A stretch of DNA of 64,000 nt from Marsupella aquatica (GCA_973895155.1 OZ316899.1:2728001-2792000), one strand, 5' to 3'; shown: positions 31,860 to 43,877, numbered from the stretch's first letter. The notes: generated from the letters alone by a model not told the origin. A program made the numbers and translations.

Positions 31860-33300
31860 TTTTTGGGGATGCCTGTTAGAACGGGCAACTGAGTACATTG
31901 GGGCCTACCAGGACGAAGAATTGGAGAGAGCGGCTTGAGAACGGCAGGAGCTCGCTCGGCTGTGGGAGTTGCAGAAGTCTGCTTTCTTAGGAGGAAAACT
32001 CATTACGACTGAATTCTTGTGGACGCCTACTGCCGACAAACTCGATGATCTTCTGTTTTCTGAGAACAGAATAGTCGGCATCCGGGAGGCCATCAACCAC
32101 TGCAACGACATACATTGGGAGTTGAAGGGTAGCACGGAGGGGTGGACAAAGGCAACCGTGCTAGGAGAAACATCCACGGTAGCCGCTATGAAGAGGAAAG
32201 GGAACAACAACGAAGAAGCCACCCTTGCAAAAAGAACGAGGTCGGCGGCCCCCAGGAAACCAGTAGAGTAGGGAAGCAGGAGGCAAGTGGAAGCCAAAGA
32301 GGAGGAGGTTGACCCCATCAATGCCGTTCCAACAAGAGATGACACCTGGAAGGGCTGGGCAGCGACCCTCCCTGAGGAGGTGCAATTACACTTTGCGCGG
32401 GAAGAGGATGCATGCTTTACGGCTATGCAGACTCAGAAATACCAGGACTTCATGGCCGGATCCCACTTGGAAGCCTTCGTAAAGTTGCCATGGCTGAAGC
32501 TGGAGGTGCCGGATTCAGACTTACTAAAATTCGTGGGATCATGGGACCCGAGACCAATTCCACAAGGGTGTATGGGAAGGATTTCTATCTCACTCCCCGG
32601 GTGATTGCCGAAGTGTTTGGCTTGCCGATGGGCAATAAGAACAAGTAGATACCAGGAAGACCTTGCCAGACAAGGAGTTCCGTTTGTTTCCAGGGCCATC
32701 AACAAAGAATGGCTTCTTCCAAAACACCTGCACAAACTCGCACATAGGAGAAATGATCGATTTCTTGCGGGTGACCATGCATTGTAACTTGTCGAGGGCA
32801 GAGATCGGCAAGGCATAGGTCTATCTGGCGGAGAGGCCAGACCCAAGCCGAGACTACAACGGGTACCTCCTCACCCAACTAAAGAAGATCTTGAAGGAGG
32901 AACAACTGGTGATTGGCATGGGAAGCGTGTCCCGGCTTGGTTATCACATGCCGCTATTGTGCCGGTATGCCCGAAGTCAGATATTCGTCCCGGTACTGCC
33001 CCTGCAGGCAAGAGCACCAGAGGAGGTTCCGGAACCAAGGCCGGCAACAGAGAAACCAACCCAGCCCAACAGTCCTACAATCGAGCAGGTGTTTAGGCCG
33101 AGGAAGGAAGACTTGCCGATACAGCAACCAGGCATGCAGAATCTGCTGAATTGTTGGAGAAGGAAAGGAGAACGGCAACGGGACCGGTACAGGATAGTGC
33201 TCCCGAAGTCGGCCTTAGCCAACTTACCAGGGAAAACCCCTTTACCGGGGTCAAGGAGAGAAGGAGACCGGAACACGAGCCGGGAGTTTGAATGTATGTA
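31860..33300 (+). pseudogene. D element ORF, N-terminal globular region
   Basis: Frames 31,969-32,271, 32,287-32,604, 32,412-32,648 and 32,891-33,301 overlap or follow one another as pieces of one broken ORF. Key words are VYGKDFYLTPRVIAEVFGLPM (near 32,570), and, in another frame, MIDFLRVTMHCNLSRAEIGKA. The A and B proteins have a matching place with MSLNEARLKMIFGLPK and DNGFLMRTCL. The product is unknown; such 'F-G-L-P' domains are found in uncharacterised plant transposon proteins. Confidence 0.5.
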
Positions 33301-33699
33301 GGAGATTCAAGTCCCAAAGCCAAGGAAAAGCAGCCCGAAGCTCCTGGTCGCGACAGGGAGAAGATGAGATCAACATGGAAGCCGGAGGAACCAGGACCCA
33401 TGATCTGTGAGGCCGTGTTCACGGCAAGACCAGGACAGCAGCGGGGGGAGCCGGTAGTCCAAGCCAAGGAGGAGGCGGTAGAAGGCTACGACAATGATGA
33501 CTCCGGCTACGGGTCGGACCATCATGTTCCAGGAATAAGGACCTGTGGCAGGTTCATCCCCACTCTTCCAAGAGTAGTTCGAGGGGACCCGACCCAGTAG
33601 AGCAGCCCCGAGTCTCCCCCACCAGATGTCGCTCCCCCAAGCTTTGACGGCATAAAATAGACAGCACAGGAGTTTTAGGAACAACTCAGGGAGGAAGAA

Positions 33700-35262
33700 G
33701 AGGCAGCCCTGGCTAGGGAGAAGGATTTACCAAGAGGAGAATGGCCAGAGGACATCAGGCGGCTTGCAGAAAAACAAAGCAGCCCGCCAGCCACGATAGA
33801 AGAAATTTGCAGGGCGGCTTGGGAACAAAGGCCGCGGTGGATGATGCCGATGACTTCTACTCACTCCGCCTATGCTAAAGAACGAGCCATGGAGTACGAG
33901 GAGATGTGTGGGGAACTTGTGCTTGGCATCTTTGGGGAGGAGTTGGAGTAGGGACCTTTTTTCCAGAGGGAAATGTTGGAGAAGCGCCGATTAGAAGAAG
34001 CGGTGGCTTTGGAGAGAAGCAAGAAGGACGAGGTCATCCATTGGCTTAAGGCAAGGGAAGCCGAGGTAGAAGACCTGAAGACGGCCAAGAAAGCCCAAGA
34101 TGAGCTATGGATTAAGCGGCATGACCTCAACATCATGCAGGGGCAATTGGATACCGTGCAGTCTGATAATCAGATTATCAAGGATAAACTGACTCGGACC
34201 CAGGGTGAGCTGGCCGATTCGATCAAGGAGAAGGAGAAGTGGAAGCGAGAGCTGAGAGACGCAGAGGAGGCCCACATAGCAGCCAACAATTGGGCCATGG
34301 CGGAAACTCAAAGAAGGGAAAGGGCGCTGAAGAGGGAACTCGAGGATATCCGCGGAGCCCTTGAGCAAAAGGAGGCCGAGTTAGGGAAATCCTATCAGGC
34401 AATTATCGTGCTGCGGTAGGAGCTCGCATCCATGACGGCCAGCTTCAAGGCACACCTCCGTGAGAAAGACGACCAGCTCGACCAGACTTATGCCAAGATG
34501 AATAAAATGGAGTCTGAGGTCGTTACGGAGCTCGACAAGGAGCTGAGAGCAACCCAGGAGGAGAGGGCTACCTTAAAGAAGGAATTGGAGGAAGCCCAGA
34601 AGGAGCGGGAGGAGGCGTGCAAGGACCTGGATGAATTGCAGGAGGAGTTGGAGGAAAGCACGCGGAAGATGGAGAACTTACAGCGGCAAGCCGACAACCA
34701 AATAGAGCGGCTGAAGAAACAGGCCGCAGTATTTAAGTGCTTGGCTTCCTCAGGTCCAACTCCAATTGGGGCAACCAAGTTACCAGGAGTAGTACTGGCC
34801 AAAGGACAAGTCGAGACACTCATACCGGTGCTGGAGGTAAGTGGCAAGGGGAAGGGACCAGCTGCCGAAACAGGGAAGAAGAAAAAGCAAAAACCTTTTG
34901 GGTCAGGGAGTAACACGGCTTCTCAAGCCATCGTGACCAAGGAGGTAAACCCAGCACCAACCTCAGGCAGGGTCACGGTAGAGGATCCAACTGTCCTACA
35001 AGGCGGGGATGGCAAGGGCAAAGCCGGAATGCTCAGTGATGAGGCCGGTGTACCAAATCCACCACTAGAGCAGGCCGGGGAGGCCGTAGCCATATCGGAG
35101 GCCGTGGCCGATGCTGAGGCCGAAGCCGAGGGGGGACCCAATCAGGCCGATGGAGAGTTGACTCGGTCCGGAGCAGGTAATCTGTCAGAGGACGGACCTA
35201 TGGTAGTGGCTACGGAAGAAGTGTTGGGGGCGTCCATTGAGGATCAGCCACCACTACCATGA
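33700..35262 (+). CDS. D element ORF, coiled-coil C-terminal region
   Basis: A single frame from about 33,724 to 35,262 is broken by TAG codons at 33,949 and 34,417, both where Gln is likely. About 250 residues form a continuous Glu/Lys/Leu heptad-rich coiled coil (for example LKKELEEAQKEREEACKDLD). A flexible Gly/Ala/Glu-rich tail with a KKKKQK patch follows. The length and charge suggest a self-assembling structural protein, perhaps Gag-like in role, but that is inference. Confidence 0.6.
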
Positions 35263-36543
35263 CGGTGGTGGAGGGCCGCTCCTTTTAAGGAGGGCGGACG
35301 TGGAGGGAGGAGGCATGAGTGGGCAGGGCGGGCTCAGATCTCCAAGTTTAGAATTAGGATAAGGATCGGGAGGCGGCCCTGACACTTAGCTTAATGGGAT
35401 TGCGGATCCACTGGTAAGAGCAACACTTGTGCTCCTGCCTCGTTGTACATAGGTAGATTATGGACAGGTTAGATTAGGCTTATGCTGCAAGGAATTGGGC
35501 GGATCCACTGCTAGGATAAGTACCTGGGCAGCGGGGGGTTCAGGGCCTTCTTCCTTAGCAAGTTTTTAGTGCACCAGCAGGGCTGGGATCAAGTAGTTAA
35601 AGAAGCTCTCGGTTAGTTATGATGTGACCCTTGTGTATATTCATGTTTCCTCATACCTAAGAGATGAATAGAGTTGGCCTCACGGCTTAGTTCGCAGATC
35701 TTGTGTATGACAAGTACTGTTTGTATGGCAAGTGCATGGTATAACTCAGTCAGAATGAGTCATTTTGCTAGTTGTGTGTCGCATTAACTTGTTTGAAGAA
35801 TACCCACATCAACCAAGAGGTATAGGCCGATGCTGAGGCCTAAGCCGAGGGTGAACCCAGTCAGGCCGATGGAGAGTTGACTCGGTCCGGAGCAGGTAAT
35901 CTGTCAGAGGACGGACCTACGGTAGTGGCTGCGGAGGAAGTGTTGGGGGCGTCCATTGATGACCAGACACCGCTGCCATGACGGTGGTGGACGGCCGCTC
36001 CTTTTAAGGAGGGCGGACATGGAGGGAGGAGGCGTGAGTGGGCAGGGCGGGCTCAGATCTCCAAGTTTAGAATTAGGATCATGACCAAGGGGCGGCCCTG
36101 ACACTTAGCTTAATGGGATTGCGGATCCACTGGTAAGAGCAACACTTGTGCTCCTGCCTCGCTGTACATAGGTAGATTCAGTTAGGTAGATTCAGTTAGG
36201 TAGATTTAGTTAGGTAGATTAGGCTTATGCCGCAAGGAATTAGGCGGATCCACTACCAGGATAAGTACGTGGGCAGCGGGAGGTTCAGGGCCTTCTTCCT
36301 TAGCAAGTTTTTAGTGCACCAGTAGGGTTGGGATCAAGTAGTTAAAGAAGCTCTCGGTTAGTTATAATGTGACCCTTGTGTATATTCATGTTTCCTCATA
36401 CCTAAGAGATGAATAGAGTTGGCCTCACGGCTTAGTTCGCAGATCTTGTATATGAGAAGTACTGTTTGTATGACAAGTGCATGGTATAACTTAGTCAAAA
36501 GGAGTCATTTTGCTATTTGTGTGTCGCATTAACTTATTTGAAG
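35106..36543 (+). repeat. Large tandem duplication (~719-745 bp)
   Basis: 35,106-35,824 and 35,825-36,543 align, starting GGCCGATGCTGAGGCC. The unit holds the end of the ORF, the purine-rich stretch and the first part of the LTR-like DNA. The second copy has extra 14-bp repeats (GTAGATTCAGTTAG, 36,173-36,220). Confidence 0.88.
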
Positions 36544-36919
36544 ATTGCCCAATCAACCAAGAAGGGAGTAAGCAAGGTAGTAAGAGTTGGATGTGTCGAG
36601 CTGAGAGAGGTCTTAGCGGCTTACCCAAGCCAATTGGGGATCATTTCGGCGGCGGAATCCAAACATACCTAAAGGGAAACCGAGAGAGGAGGACAAGGGA
36701 AGGCCTAGAATAGGCCAGCTACGTATCTCATGACCCAATGAAGGATCTATCCAGTATATGTGAGTAAAATGTTAATAGTAATAGTAGTAGAAGGAGGTTA
36801 GCAGCGTCCCATGCCGCTAAGCCGCAAAATCGGCCTCGCCAAGAGCGAAACCTGCGGGAATTGGCTTGTGCAAAAGGGTTTCTTGGGTCTAGGGAGCCAT
36901 AGGACGCACCACATTTCCT

Positions 36920-37740
36920 TTGTTAGGGATCGGGAGTCTCATCTCTTAAGTGAAATCTCTACCTTGCCAAGGTAGGGCTAAGCTTGAGAAGGGAGAGGTG
37001 GTCCATGCTTAGTGTGGAGAATGTGTAGTAAACTTTTGTTGTAAAGATGATGCAATAAAAGGAGACTTGCCAATATTCATTGTGACCATTAAGTGTGAGT
37101 GCGTTTGAAGTGTAGGAGAGCAAGAGAAGAGTCCATGCTAGGGTGTAATCTTGGTCTAAGCTTGAAGGGGATGTGCTAGTACAAAACCAAGGCCAAGGAG
37201 GCAAAGTTAAGGTTGAGCACTACTTTGAGACTTAGAGAGGATTATAGCTTGAGGGAGGGAAAGTACTTTGCTTGGTATGTGGTGTTAACAAGAAGTAAGA
37301 ACAAGAGGAAGAGTCCTTAGATAGAGGAGCCTTCTCTAGAGCTCAAAGGGGATGTGTGGACCCAAACCAACGCCAGGGGGGCAAGGTTGAGGGGTAACAC
37401 TACTTTGAGGGTCTTGAGGAGACTTAAGCTTGAAGAGGAAAGTACTTTGGGTTCTTGGGTGTTTGTGTGAGAATCTACTCTAAGGTGACAGCTTGGAGTG
37501 GAGATCCCCCTTGCTGATCCTTGGAGTAGAGGAGAGGGGAAGGGTGTGAGTGCAAAAGTAGTCAAGGGGACTACCTCTCTAGAAGTGGAGAGTTGAAACT
37601 ACTTATGTATGGAGTGAGTAGATATTGCAAGCATATTTCAAAAGTTTTGTCAATCCTTTATGACCCTGGTATGACATGGAGCAGGTAGTAGGTAGTTTTT
37701 AGGAGAAAAGCCCCTTAAGCTCCTTGACAAGTGTTTGACA
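36920..37740 (+). repeat. LTR-like DNA with a ~180-bp degenerate repeat
   Basis: No coding sequence. Two related blocks at about 37,157-37,285 and 37,337-37,455 share AAGGGGATGTG, ACACTACTTTGAG and GAAAGTACTTTG. The stretch ends GTGTTTGACA at 37,740, the same kind of end as the H LTR, and is followed by a primer site. It is probably the end of the LTR of the gypsy element whose gag follows. Confidence 0.5.
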
Positions 37741-37756
37741 TAGAGTCCCACCGTTG

Positions 37757-37776
37757 TTTTTGGCACCGCTGTCGGG
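37757..37776 (+). other. Primer binding site of the 37.8-kb gypsy element
   Basis: TTGGCACCGCTGTCGGGGAT, 16 bases after a TTTGACA end. It resembles the TGGCGCCGTTGCCGGGGA site (tRNA-Asp type) of plant Athila elements, and gag begins about 110 bp downstream. Confidence 0.65.
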
Positions 37777-37884
37777 GATAACTCCTTGCAATTTTTGTTG
37801 TGGAAGTGGAGCCACAAGACTTGGAGGTGTGTTTGCAAGTTGGTTGTTCAAGAGGAGGGAGATAAGAAGGTGATTGTGAGTGGC

Positions 37885-38643
37885 ATGCCCACTACAAGGA
37901 GTCAAGCACTAAGAGAAGCCTCTCTTAGTTTTAACTTTGGTGACCAGTTGGAGCAACCAGATTGGGTGGACATTCATTTGCAAGCTGAAGCGGAACCCAG
38001 TGTAGGGTGGAGTGATACATCCTCTTCCACTTCCAACACAAGTGAAGAGCAAGAAGTATCCATGGTAATGACTCAAAGAGCAAGATTTCAGTCCAAGACA
38101 TTCCATGGCAAGCCCAAGGAGGATCCTGATGCTTGGTTGGAGGACTTCATTGGGACAGCCCAAGCCAATGGAGAGTTTGATATTAAGTTGACCACTTTGG
38201 CGGGTGTCTTGAGAGGAGAAGCAAGACCTTGGTTCAACAGCCTATCAAATGCCACCAAGAATGATTGGGATGCCTTCAAGCTAGCCTTCTTGCAGGAGTT
38301 TAGGAAAGTGGGAGAAGAATTGGAAGCTTTGATCAAGATAGGAGAGATCAGAATGGGATCCAAGGAGTCAGTAAGGAGGTTTACGCAAAGGTTTCAAAGG
38401 TTAGCTACCAAGCTTGACCCTAGACCAGTAGACTCCATGTTGTTGGCATGGTTTGTGGCAAGCCTACCCAAGAAGATGGGTGTCTCAGTAAGGCAATCCC
38501 ACCCTAATACTTTGGAGGAGGCCATTGAGGCAGCTCAGTCTTATAGGAGTGCTGAGATCTCTAGTTCCAAGAGTAGGAGAAAGAAGAAGCGATTTGCCCA
38601 TAATGATTCTTCTTCTAGCTCAAGTGAATCAAGTAGTTGTTGA
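37885..38643 (+). CDS. Gypsy gag, first part
   Basis: The start MPTTRSQA at 37885 aligns with MPVTRSQA of the H gag, so I prefer it to the earlier open codons. The capsid-like domain includes FHGKPKEDPDAWLEDF, GVLRGEARPWFNSL, FLQEFRKVGEELEAL and RRFTQRFQRLATKL, typical of Retrotrans_gag. It ends in a Ser-rich stretch and TGA 38641-38643. A frame change there leads on to the nucleocapsid part. Confidence 0.85.
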   Translation: MPTTRSQALREASLSFNFGDQLEQPDWVDIHLQAEAEPSVGWSDTSSSTSNTSEEQEVSMVMTQRARFQSKTFHGKPKEDPDAWLEDFIGTAQANGEFDIKLTTLAGVLRGEARPWFNSLSNATKNDWDAFKLAFLQEFRKVGEELEALIKIGEIRMGSKESVRRFTQRFQRLATKLDPRPVDSMLLAWFVASLPKKMGVSVRQSHPNTLEEAIEAAQSYRSAEISSSKSRRKKKRFAHNDSSSSSSESSSC

Positions 38644-39547
38644 AGATACTTCTGATTCAGAATCTGAGGAGAGTAGTTCCAGTTCATAATCTGATTCTAA
38701 GGAGGACTCCGAGAAGAAGAAGAAGAAGAAGAAGAAGAAGAAGAAAATAAGCGACCAGAAGAGGAGAGCTAGCAAGAAGAAGCCAAGTGGTAAGCACCAC
38801 AAATCTGCAACCTTCAACTTGGTGGAAGGTTCTACACCAGCAAGCAAGGAGAAGAAGTTGATGGACAACAAGATGAGTGAGATCACCAACCAACTCAAGG
38901 CCCTATCAGTTCATTTTGCTGGTATGCAACCTGATAGGAGAAAGGTACCGGTAAATAGAGCCCATGTATGGTGTGTCAAGTGCAAAAGTTCTGGCCATAC
39001 ACCTCAGGAGTGCCAAGGTTGGAGGAATCAAGTTCAGTATGTCAATGAAGAGCCCAGTGAAGTTTATCAAGCAAGTGAAGTGGTGGACTACTTCTATGAA
39101 GAAGCCCCATAGATGGTGTACCAGATTTTGGGAGGCCCAAGAACTTTGCAAGGAAGACCAGTTCCACCCATGGCACCTCAACTTATGCCTAGTCTTCAAC
39201 CAAGAATGGTGGATCAAATGGGACCTCAAGGACCCGGGGGAGTGGCAAGAACTACCGTGGTGATCTGCTGGAACTGTCAAAAACCAGGGCACTATTCCAA
39301 CAATTGCCCCGAACCAAGGAGGCAGGGACAAGGAGCTCCCTATCCTCTTTGTGCTGTTTGTAAAAGAGAGGGTCATACCACAGCCAACTGTCCTATTGGA
39401 TCGGCTGCCAAGATGATGGTAGGAAGGGTGGAAGCCCCTCAACCAGTGGTTGCCAAAGCTCCTAGTGAAGCCACAATGAACTTCTTGAGTATGGAATGGC
39501 AAGAGGAGACCAAAGATGAAGTGACACAAGTTACTGGTGGGGAGTAT
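38644..39547 (+). pseudogene. Gypsy gag, nucleocapsid part, cut by LTR A
   Basis: A GAA microsatellite (38,711-38,747) encodes poly-Lys. Three zinc fingers follow: CVKCKSSGHTPQEC, CWNCQKPGHYSNNC and CAVCKREGHTTANC. A TAG lies at 39,110. The protein stops at 39,547, where LTR A begins; the frame stays open to 39,580 only by chance. Three knuckles in the same order occur in the H gag. Confidence 0.82.
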
Positions 39548-39906
39548 TGTGACGCCGCCAGCACGGCGGTTAATAAGTGATCCGGCCTAATCCGTGCTTA
39601 GCACGCGCTCTATGGACATAGTAGTCCGTAATAATTAGCATAACGACACTAAAGTAGGTAGTAATCACGACTATGATATCATTAGTCAATAAGGAGCATT
39701 TACGCTCAGGCTGGCGGCGGAGCGCCATTCGTACCCCCGGGTTTCAGGCATGTAGGGATGTCCCCTTGGGTCCGTATAAAGACTCAAAGGGGCAGCTTGC
39801 TGACACGCTCTGACCCGGACCTGCGGAGTGGCCGGTACACTGCAAGCGTGAAAGGATCGGCCTATCAGAAGGAGGAAGGGGCCGTTTGGCCGACGAGCTC
39901 TCAGGG

Positions 39907-39915
39907 TATAAAAGG
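39907..39915 (+). promoter_or_regulatory. TATA box of LTR A
   Basis: TATAAAAGG in the context GAGCTCTCAGGG-TATAAAAGG-CGGGCCA. The H LTR has the same context at 58,806-58,813 on the minus strand (GGTATAAAAAGGGGGCCA), so the promoter is conserved though the LTRs differ elsewhere. Confidence 0.75.
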
Positions 39916-40129
39916 CGGGCCATTCTCTTGCAAAGCACCAGCACTTCACCCATCGCACCAGCTCCGATCCCAGCTCACTCATCTGTTCTTTAGTCATCCA
40001 CCGCCTTTCCCCTATATGTCTGTCACTATTCTATCCAATTTTGCCCTTCGGTTTTGGCTTCAATTTCTATCCATCAGAAATCATTTAGCAAAGTAACTGG
40101 CCGAGGTCAATCCGCGCCAGTACAAAACC

Positions 40130-40389
40130 AAAAGGTAGTACAAACAACTCATCCGTCTGGCCGGGCGCTCTCACTATAACGGAGATTTCAACCTCCCGTT
40201 CCATAGCAAGCTCAGTCGTCCCGACGAGATCTCCAAATACTTCTTTGACGGCCTAAAGTACGTCAGTTTCTAGGAGGCACTCCTTTGGCTTCCGGATAAG
40301 GTCTTCACACTCCCGGGCACGATCAACTTACAATGACACCACTTTGAAGTCCAGGCTCACATCCCCGCCAAAGTCCAGGCCTCCATAGA
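40130..40389 (+). pseudogene. LTR A upstream coding segment
   Basis: Reads IRLAGRSHYNGDFNLPFHSKLSRPDEIS, then YFFDGLKYVSF, TAG, EALLWLPDKVF. The H LTR has the same protein on the minus strand (58,590-58,300) with Trp at the TAG site. Cut by G2 at 40,389. Confidence 0.6.
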
Positions 40390-41869
40390 AGTGGTGGACC
40401 TCGCCACCCAGCGCCCTCACCAATCCCAACACTCACGCCTGAGTGCCCTTGGTGCCCAAACGCCTCCACGGAATACCTCGAGCAAGCACCCGAGTGCCTC
40501 TTGCACCACCAGCGGCCCCTCCCATACAAAGCCGCACTTGCTCTCCTACACGACCGCTACTGAACAGTCCTCACTGTCTGCACAAGCAACCAAGCACCTC
40601 GGTAAGTAACCCTTTAGGATCTAGAACTCGCCAAGTCTAGCATCCTAACTCAAGCTCAACAGACATTGGTAAATAGGTCAGCGATAGGTCCTCCTGATGC
40701 CATAAGTTGGAACCTGAACCCACGCCCACTGTTTGTCCAGAACAACTCCTTCCTTGGGCACGGCCCGGGTTCCCCCCCGTACCTATCCATCACCAACTGA
40801 CCGTCCTGACCCTAGGATGTGCTCATGGCCCAAGTAGCGTAGCTTGTCCTAAAGCTTGTCCCAACACGCCGAGATCATAATGGCCCTGACTTTAGCAACC
40901 ACTCCCGGTTCACCCCACTGATGGTCTAGGGGCTAGACACTCTTGGGACTCAAACTCCACACCTACTTGGCCTTGTCTCCCCAATGCAAGCTCCCTTGGG
41001 AGACTGAACGCGGCTTGGCTGCTGTTCGGCAGGATTTGGCAAGCGGGCAATTTAACACCCGCAAACCCTGCAAACCCACTGCTCCCCAAGACTTAGCTGA
41101 GCTTAGGAAGGCGTAGCCCTGCTCAAGAGATTTACAACGCACCCAAGAAGTCCTCCAACGGACTTCCCGTTGGGAAGATATCACCATTTCCGTTTGGCGG
41201 TTTCCCTTAGTGTCGCGACCGTCGCGGCTCACGACTTCGGCTCGCCTTTAGCCCCACAGAGACACCACTCCCCTAATATATGCTTCTAGAGACCTGCCAC
41301 CCTTGGGCCAGCTTTGGTCCTTAAATATTTGGCCCCCAACCCGGATCCTATCCATAATGGATGCGCCACCAACTGGCAACGCCCATAACTTTCTTGTTAG
41401 GCATCCGCAAGCGGAGTGCCTTAGCCCGTTGTGATTGGGCCGACCCAGTGCTCATGCCTAGGCTCTCAGGTCTCATTGCTGCTCGGGGCCCCCAATCGGC
41501 CGAACCCGGATCAGGCCACAACTTGCGCCCTAAGCGTCCGTTGCCCATGGCGTCAACTCCATTGGCCTTGGGCCCAAGAGGAGCTCACCCTCAAGCCCTC
41601 AGAACTCAAAGTCCATTCGGAGGTCCGGACGGTTGGCCTTTAGCCCGGCCCATTTCCCCTTGACCCGACTAGCTCTCAGCTAGCCCAAGTCCTTAGTGTG
41701 TGTCACCATCTTGGCTCCTTGCCTTCGCTAGTGGCACGTCTCTTTGCTCACAACTCTCCCCATGCTAAGTCCTCCCCGGATGGCCTATCCAGGCCTGGAC
41801 CATAAGGGAGCTCGGCGTCGGAGTCAGCAACGCCGGAGCTAAGTGTTAAGGTAGTCGAGTTCCGCGACT
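40390..41869 (-). repeat. 3' LTR of G2
   Basis: 1,480 bp, close in length to the solo LTR. It keeps a segment near 41,215-41,310 that the 5' LTR lacks. Followed (minus-strand upstream) by the G-run of the polypurine tract at 41,874-41,882. Confidence 0.92.
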
Positions 41870-42072
41870 TGCACCCCCCCCTAAAAATGGTCACGTCCGC
41901 GTGGCCTCAGTAAACGTTCCAACACGCCTAGACCACTTTGGGCCTTAAAAATTTTATGAGGTAACAAATGGTTTGCACATAAGGTTGCTGCAAACCAGGT
42001 TGGTATGCGCATTGCAGACTTAGGAAATTCCAACCTATCCAACTTATCCAAGTAGGATGCCAGTCCAAACGG

Positions 42073-42883
42073 TGTCGTGCCGAAAGATTTTGGCTCAAGA
42101 ATGGCTTTTATTGGGGATGATGGGCAAGGCCTCCAGGTTGGGTTGCGTGCATGCTGACTCGGAGGGGCTGCTTGGTTGGTTGGATTGAGGTTTGGTGATT
42201 GGGTGACTCGTCGTCACCAGGTTTGGTGTTTGGGTGAGTCACCAGGCTTGGAGTTTGGATGAGCCTCGCTGCTGGCAGCTGGCTCAGGCTGGATGGTTGG
42301 GTTTCCGATGCTACTTAAGACTTGAGCCTCGGCTCATTGAGGTTGGCGGTTATCTATTGAGATCTATTGAGTTGCATTCTGTGAGTTCCGCTCCGTTCTG
42401 CGGAACTCGACTGTTGCGCGGCGGTTTTGGAGTTCTAAGTGAGTTTTCAATCCAGGTGGGGAGTTTTCAATCCAGGCGGGGATTTCTCGAGTTTGGAGTC
42501 TTGTCGATCCAGGCAAGGATTTCTTGAGTTTGGAGCCTCGTTGGTCCAGGCCCGAGTTCCGTGCGAGCTGTTTTAGACTAGTGGAGTAGCTAGTCGAGTT
42601 TTTGGTTTTGTGAGCTAAGGAGGATAGTTGTTCCGTCAGATTTTGAGTAGTTAGTCACTCGAGGAGTTCTACTTGACAAGTTAGAGGTAGTGGCCCGCCG
42701 TAGGGCCAGCTACCAGACTCTTGCGGGCAAGCTTACTCGAGGGCACCCATTGTAACCTTTGTGAGAAAAGTAAAAAATATAAAGGAGTGAGAGTTCGCTC
42801 TAAAAAATGCTTGTCACCTATCCCGATTGCAGCCAGAAACGCGTAGTTTGCCCAAGGAGCCCCTAACTTAAGTCCTCGCGACA
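42073..42883 (+). repeat. 5' LTR of F2
   Basis: 811 bp, TGTCGTGCC to CTCGCGACA. It contains repeated TTTCTCGAGTTTGGAGTC-like words around 42,440-42,540. Directly after it, TTTGCAACCATACTGGGGA is the candidate primer site (F1: TTGGCGACCATACTGGGGA). Confidence 0.9.
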
Positions 42884-42923
42884 TTTGCAACCATACTGGG
42901 GATTCCTTGGGCGATTGGATGAG

Positions 42924-43877
42924 ATGGGTGACTATGACGAAGTTGACCGGATATCGAGCATCGTCATGTCGATGATGAGAACCATAAGGAAGGAAGAGCT
43001 TGAGTCGGAAAGGGCGAACAGGGAAGCAAATAGAAGTACTCAGTGTCTCCAAGAGGTTTTGAAGGAGAATGGGCAGTTCGATGGGAGAAATGTGACAAGC
43101 TACCTTAAGTCTTACTTGATAGAAGCAGCTATCTACAAGTTGGACGAAGGGACCGCCGTGAAAGAGTTCATGGTGCTGGTTGAGAAGGAGTTGAGTTCGA
43201 TGGTGCGGACCATCGTTGAGTCAGTTGAGGGCTGGGATGACTTTGACCAAAAGATGAAAGAGGAGTTCCAAGCGGAGGATGCTGATCGGGTCACGCAGGC
43301 TACCTTCTTGGATTGGGTGAATGACAAGAACAAGAAGCTGAAGGGGCCGCAAGAGCTCCTAAGGGAGTTCAAGAGAAGGGTGTCTCAGTTACCAAAGCGG
43401 GATGTGGGAATCATCGAGTTGCAGCGCTCGACGCTCTTCTTGAGGGCAGCCGATGAGGACCTTCGAGAGGAGCTTGAGAACGCGATGGAGCTGCTGGAAG
43501 CTTTGAGAGTTACCTTGTCTAACGACTGGAACCAAGTTGAGAAAGCGGTGTCAAAAGTGAGCAATCGACACCGGCGGCGAGAGCTAGACAAGGAGGCTAC
43601 CACTCTTGACCTAAGGCCGTCGGAACCGATATTGAGGAAAGGGAAGCGAGAACCAGCGAAGGATGAGATCAAGCCATCGGTGGATGATCTCGCGGAAATG
43701 ATGCAGAACCTGAAGATCTTGGCAGCACATGCAATCGAGAATCCAAAACCGAGGGTTGCGAGTGCTCCCGAGAGGAAGCAAGAGATGCAGAGTTGGCCAT
43801 GCATGTGGTGCGACAGCAAAGAGCATGACAAACGGGAGTGCTTGGACCTGAGGGGGAAGCTGCGGATAAAGGGCTGA
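42924..43877 (+). CDS. F2 gag
   Basis: I choose ATG 42924 (MGDYDEVD), matching F1; earlier open codons overlap the primer site. About 317 residues, mostly helical and charged, with KSYLIEAAIYKLDEGTAVKEFM and a CX2CX4HX4C knuckle CMWCDSKEHDKREC near the end. A G-run near 43,853 has two more bases than F1 and shifts the frame, ending the protein early at 43,877. The rest continues in the ORF from 43,838. Confidence 0.85.
   Translation: MGDYDEVDRISSIVMSMMRTIRKEELESERANREANRSTQCLQEVLKENGQFDGRNVTSYLKSYLIEAAIYKLDEGTAVKEFMVLVEKELSSMVRTIVESVEGWDDFDQKMKEEFQAEDADRVTQATFLDWVNDKNKKLKGPQELLREFKRRVSQLPKRDVGIIELQRSTLFLRAADEDLREELENAMELLEALRVTLSNDWNQVEKAVSKVSNRHRRRELDKEATTLDLRPSEPILRKGKREPAKDEIKPSVDDLAEMMQNLKILAAHAIENPKPRVASAPERKQEMQSWPCMWCDSKEHDKRECLDLRGKLRIKG

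Larger units (their letters stand above)
31295..36919 (+). mobile_element. D: ORF-bearing LTR-like element
   Basis: Contains a decayed ORF with a long coiled coil (31,860-35,262), then a purine-rich stretch and 1.6 kb of LTR-like DNA ending ACGCACCACA at 36,919. The order (ORF, GC-rich motif, terminal ACA, then CCTTTGTT) parallels the H LTR at 59,180-55,192. Its left end is not defined; the solo LTR may have inserted into it. Confidence 0.55.

Noticed and set aside
38629-38898. Minus-strand ORF rich in Phe and Leu that looks like a membrane protein
   Set aside because: It is the complement of the GAA repeat encoding poly-Lys in gag.
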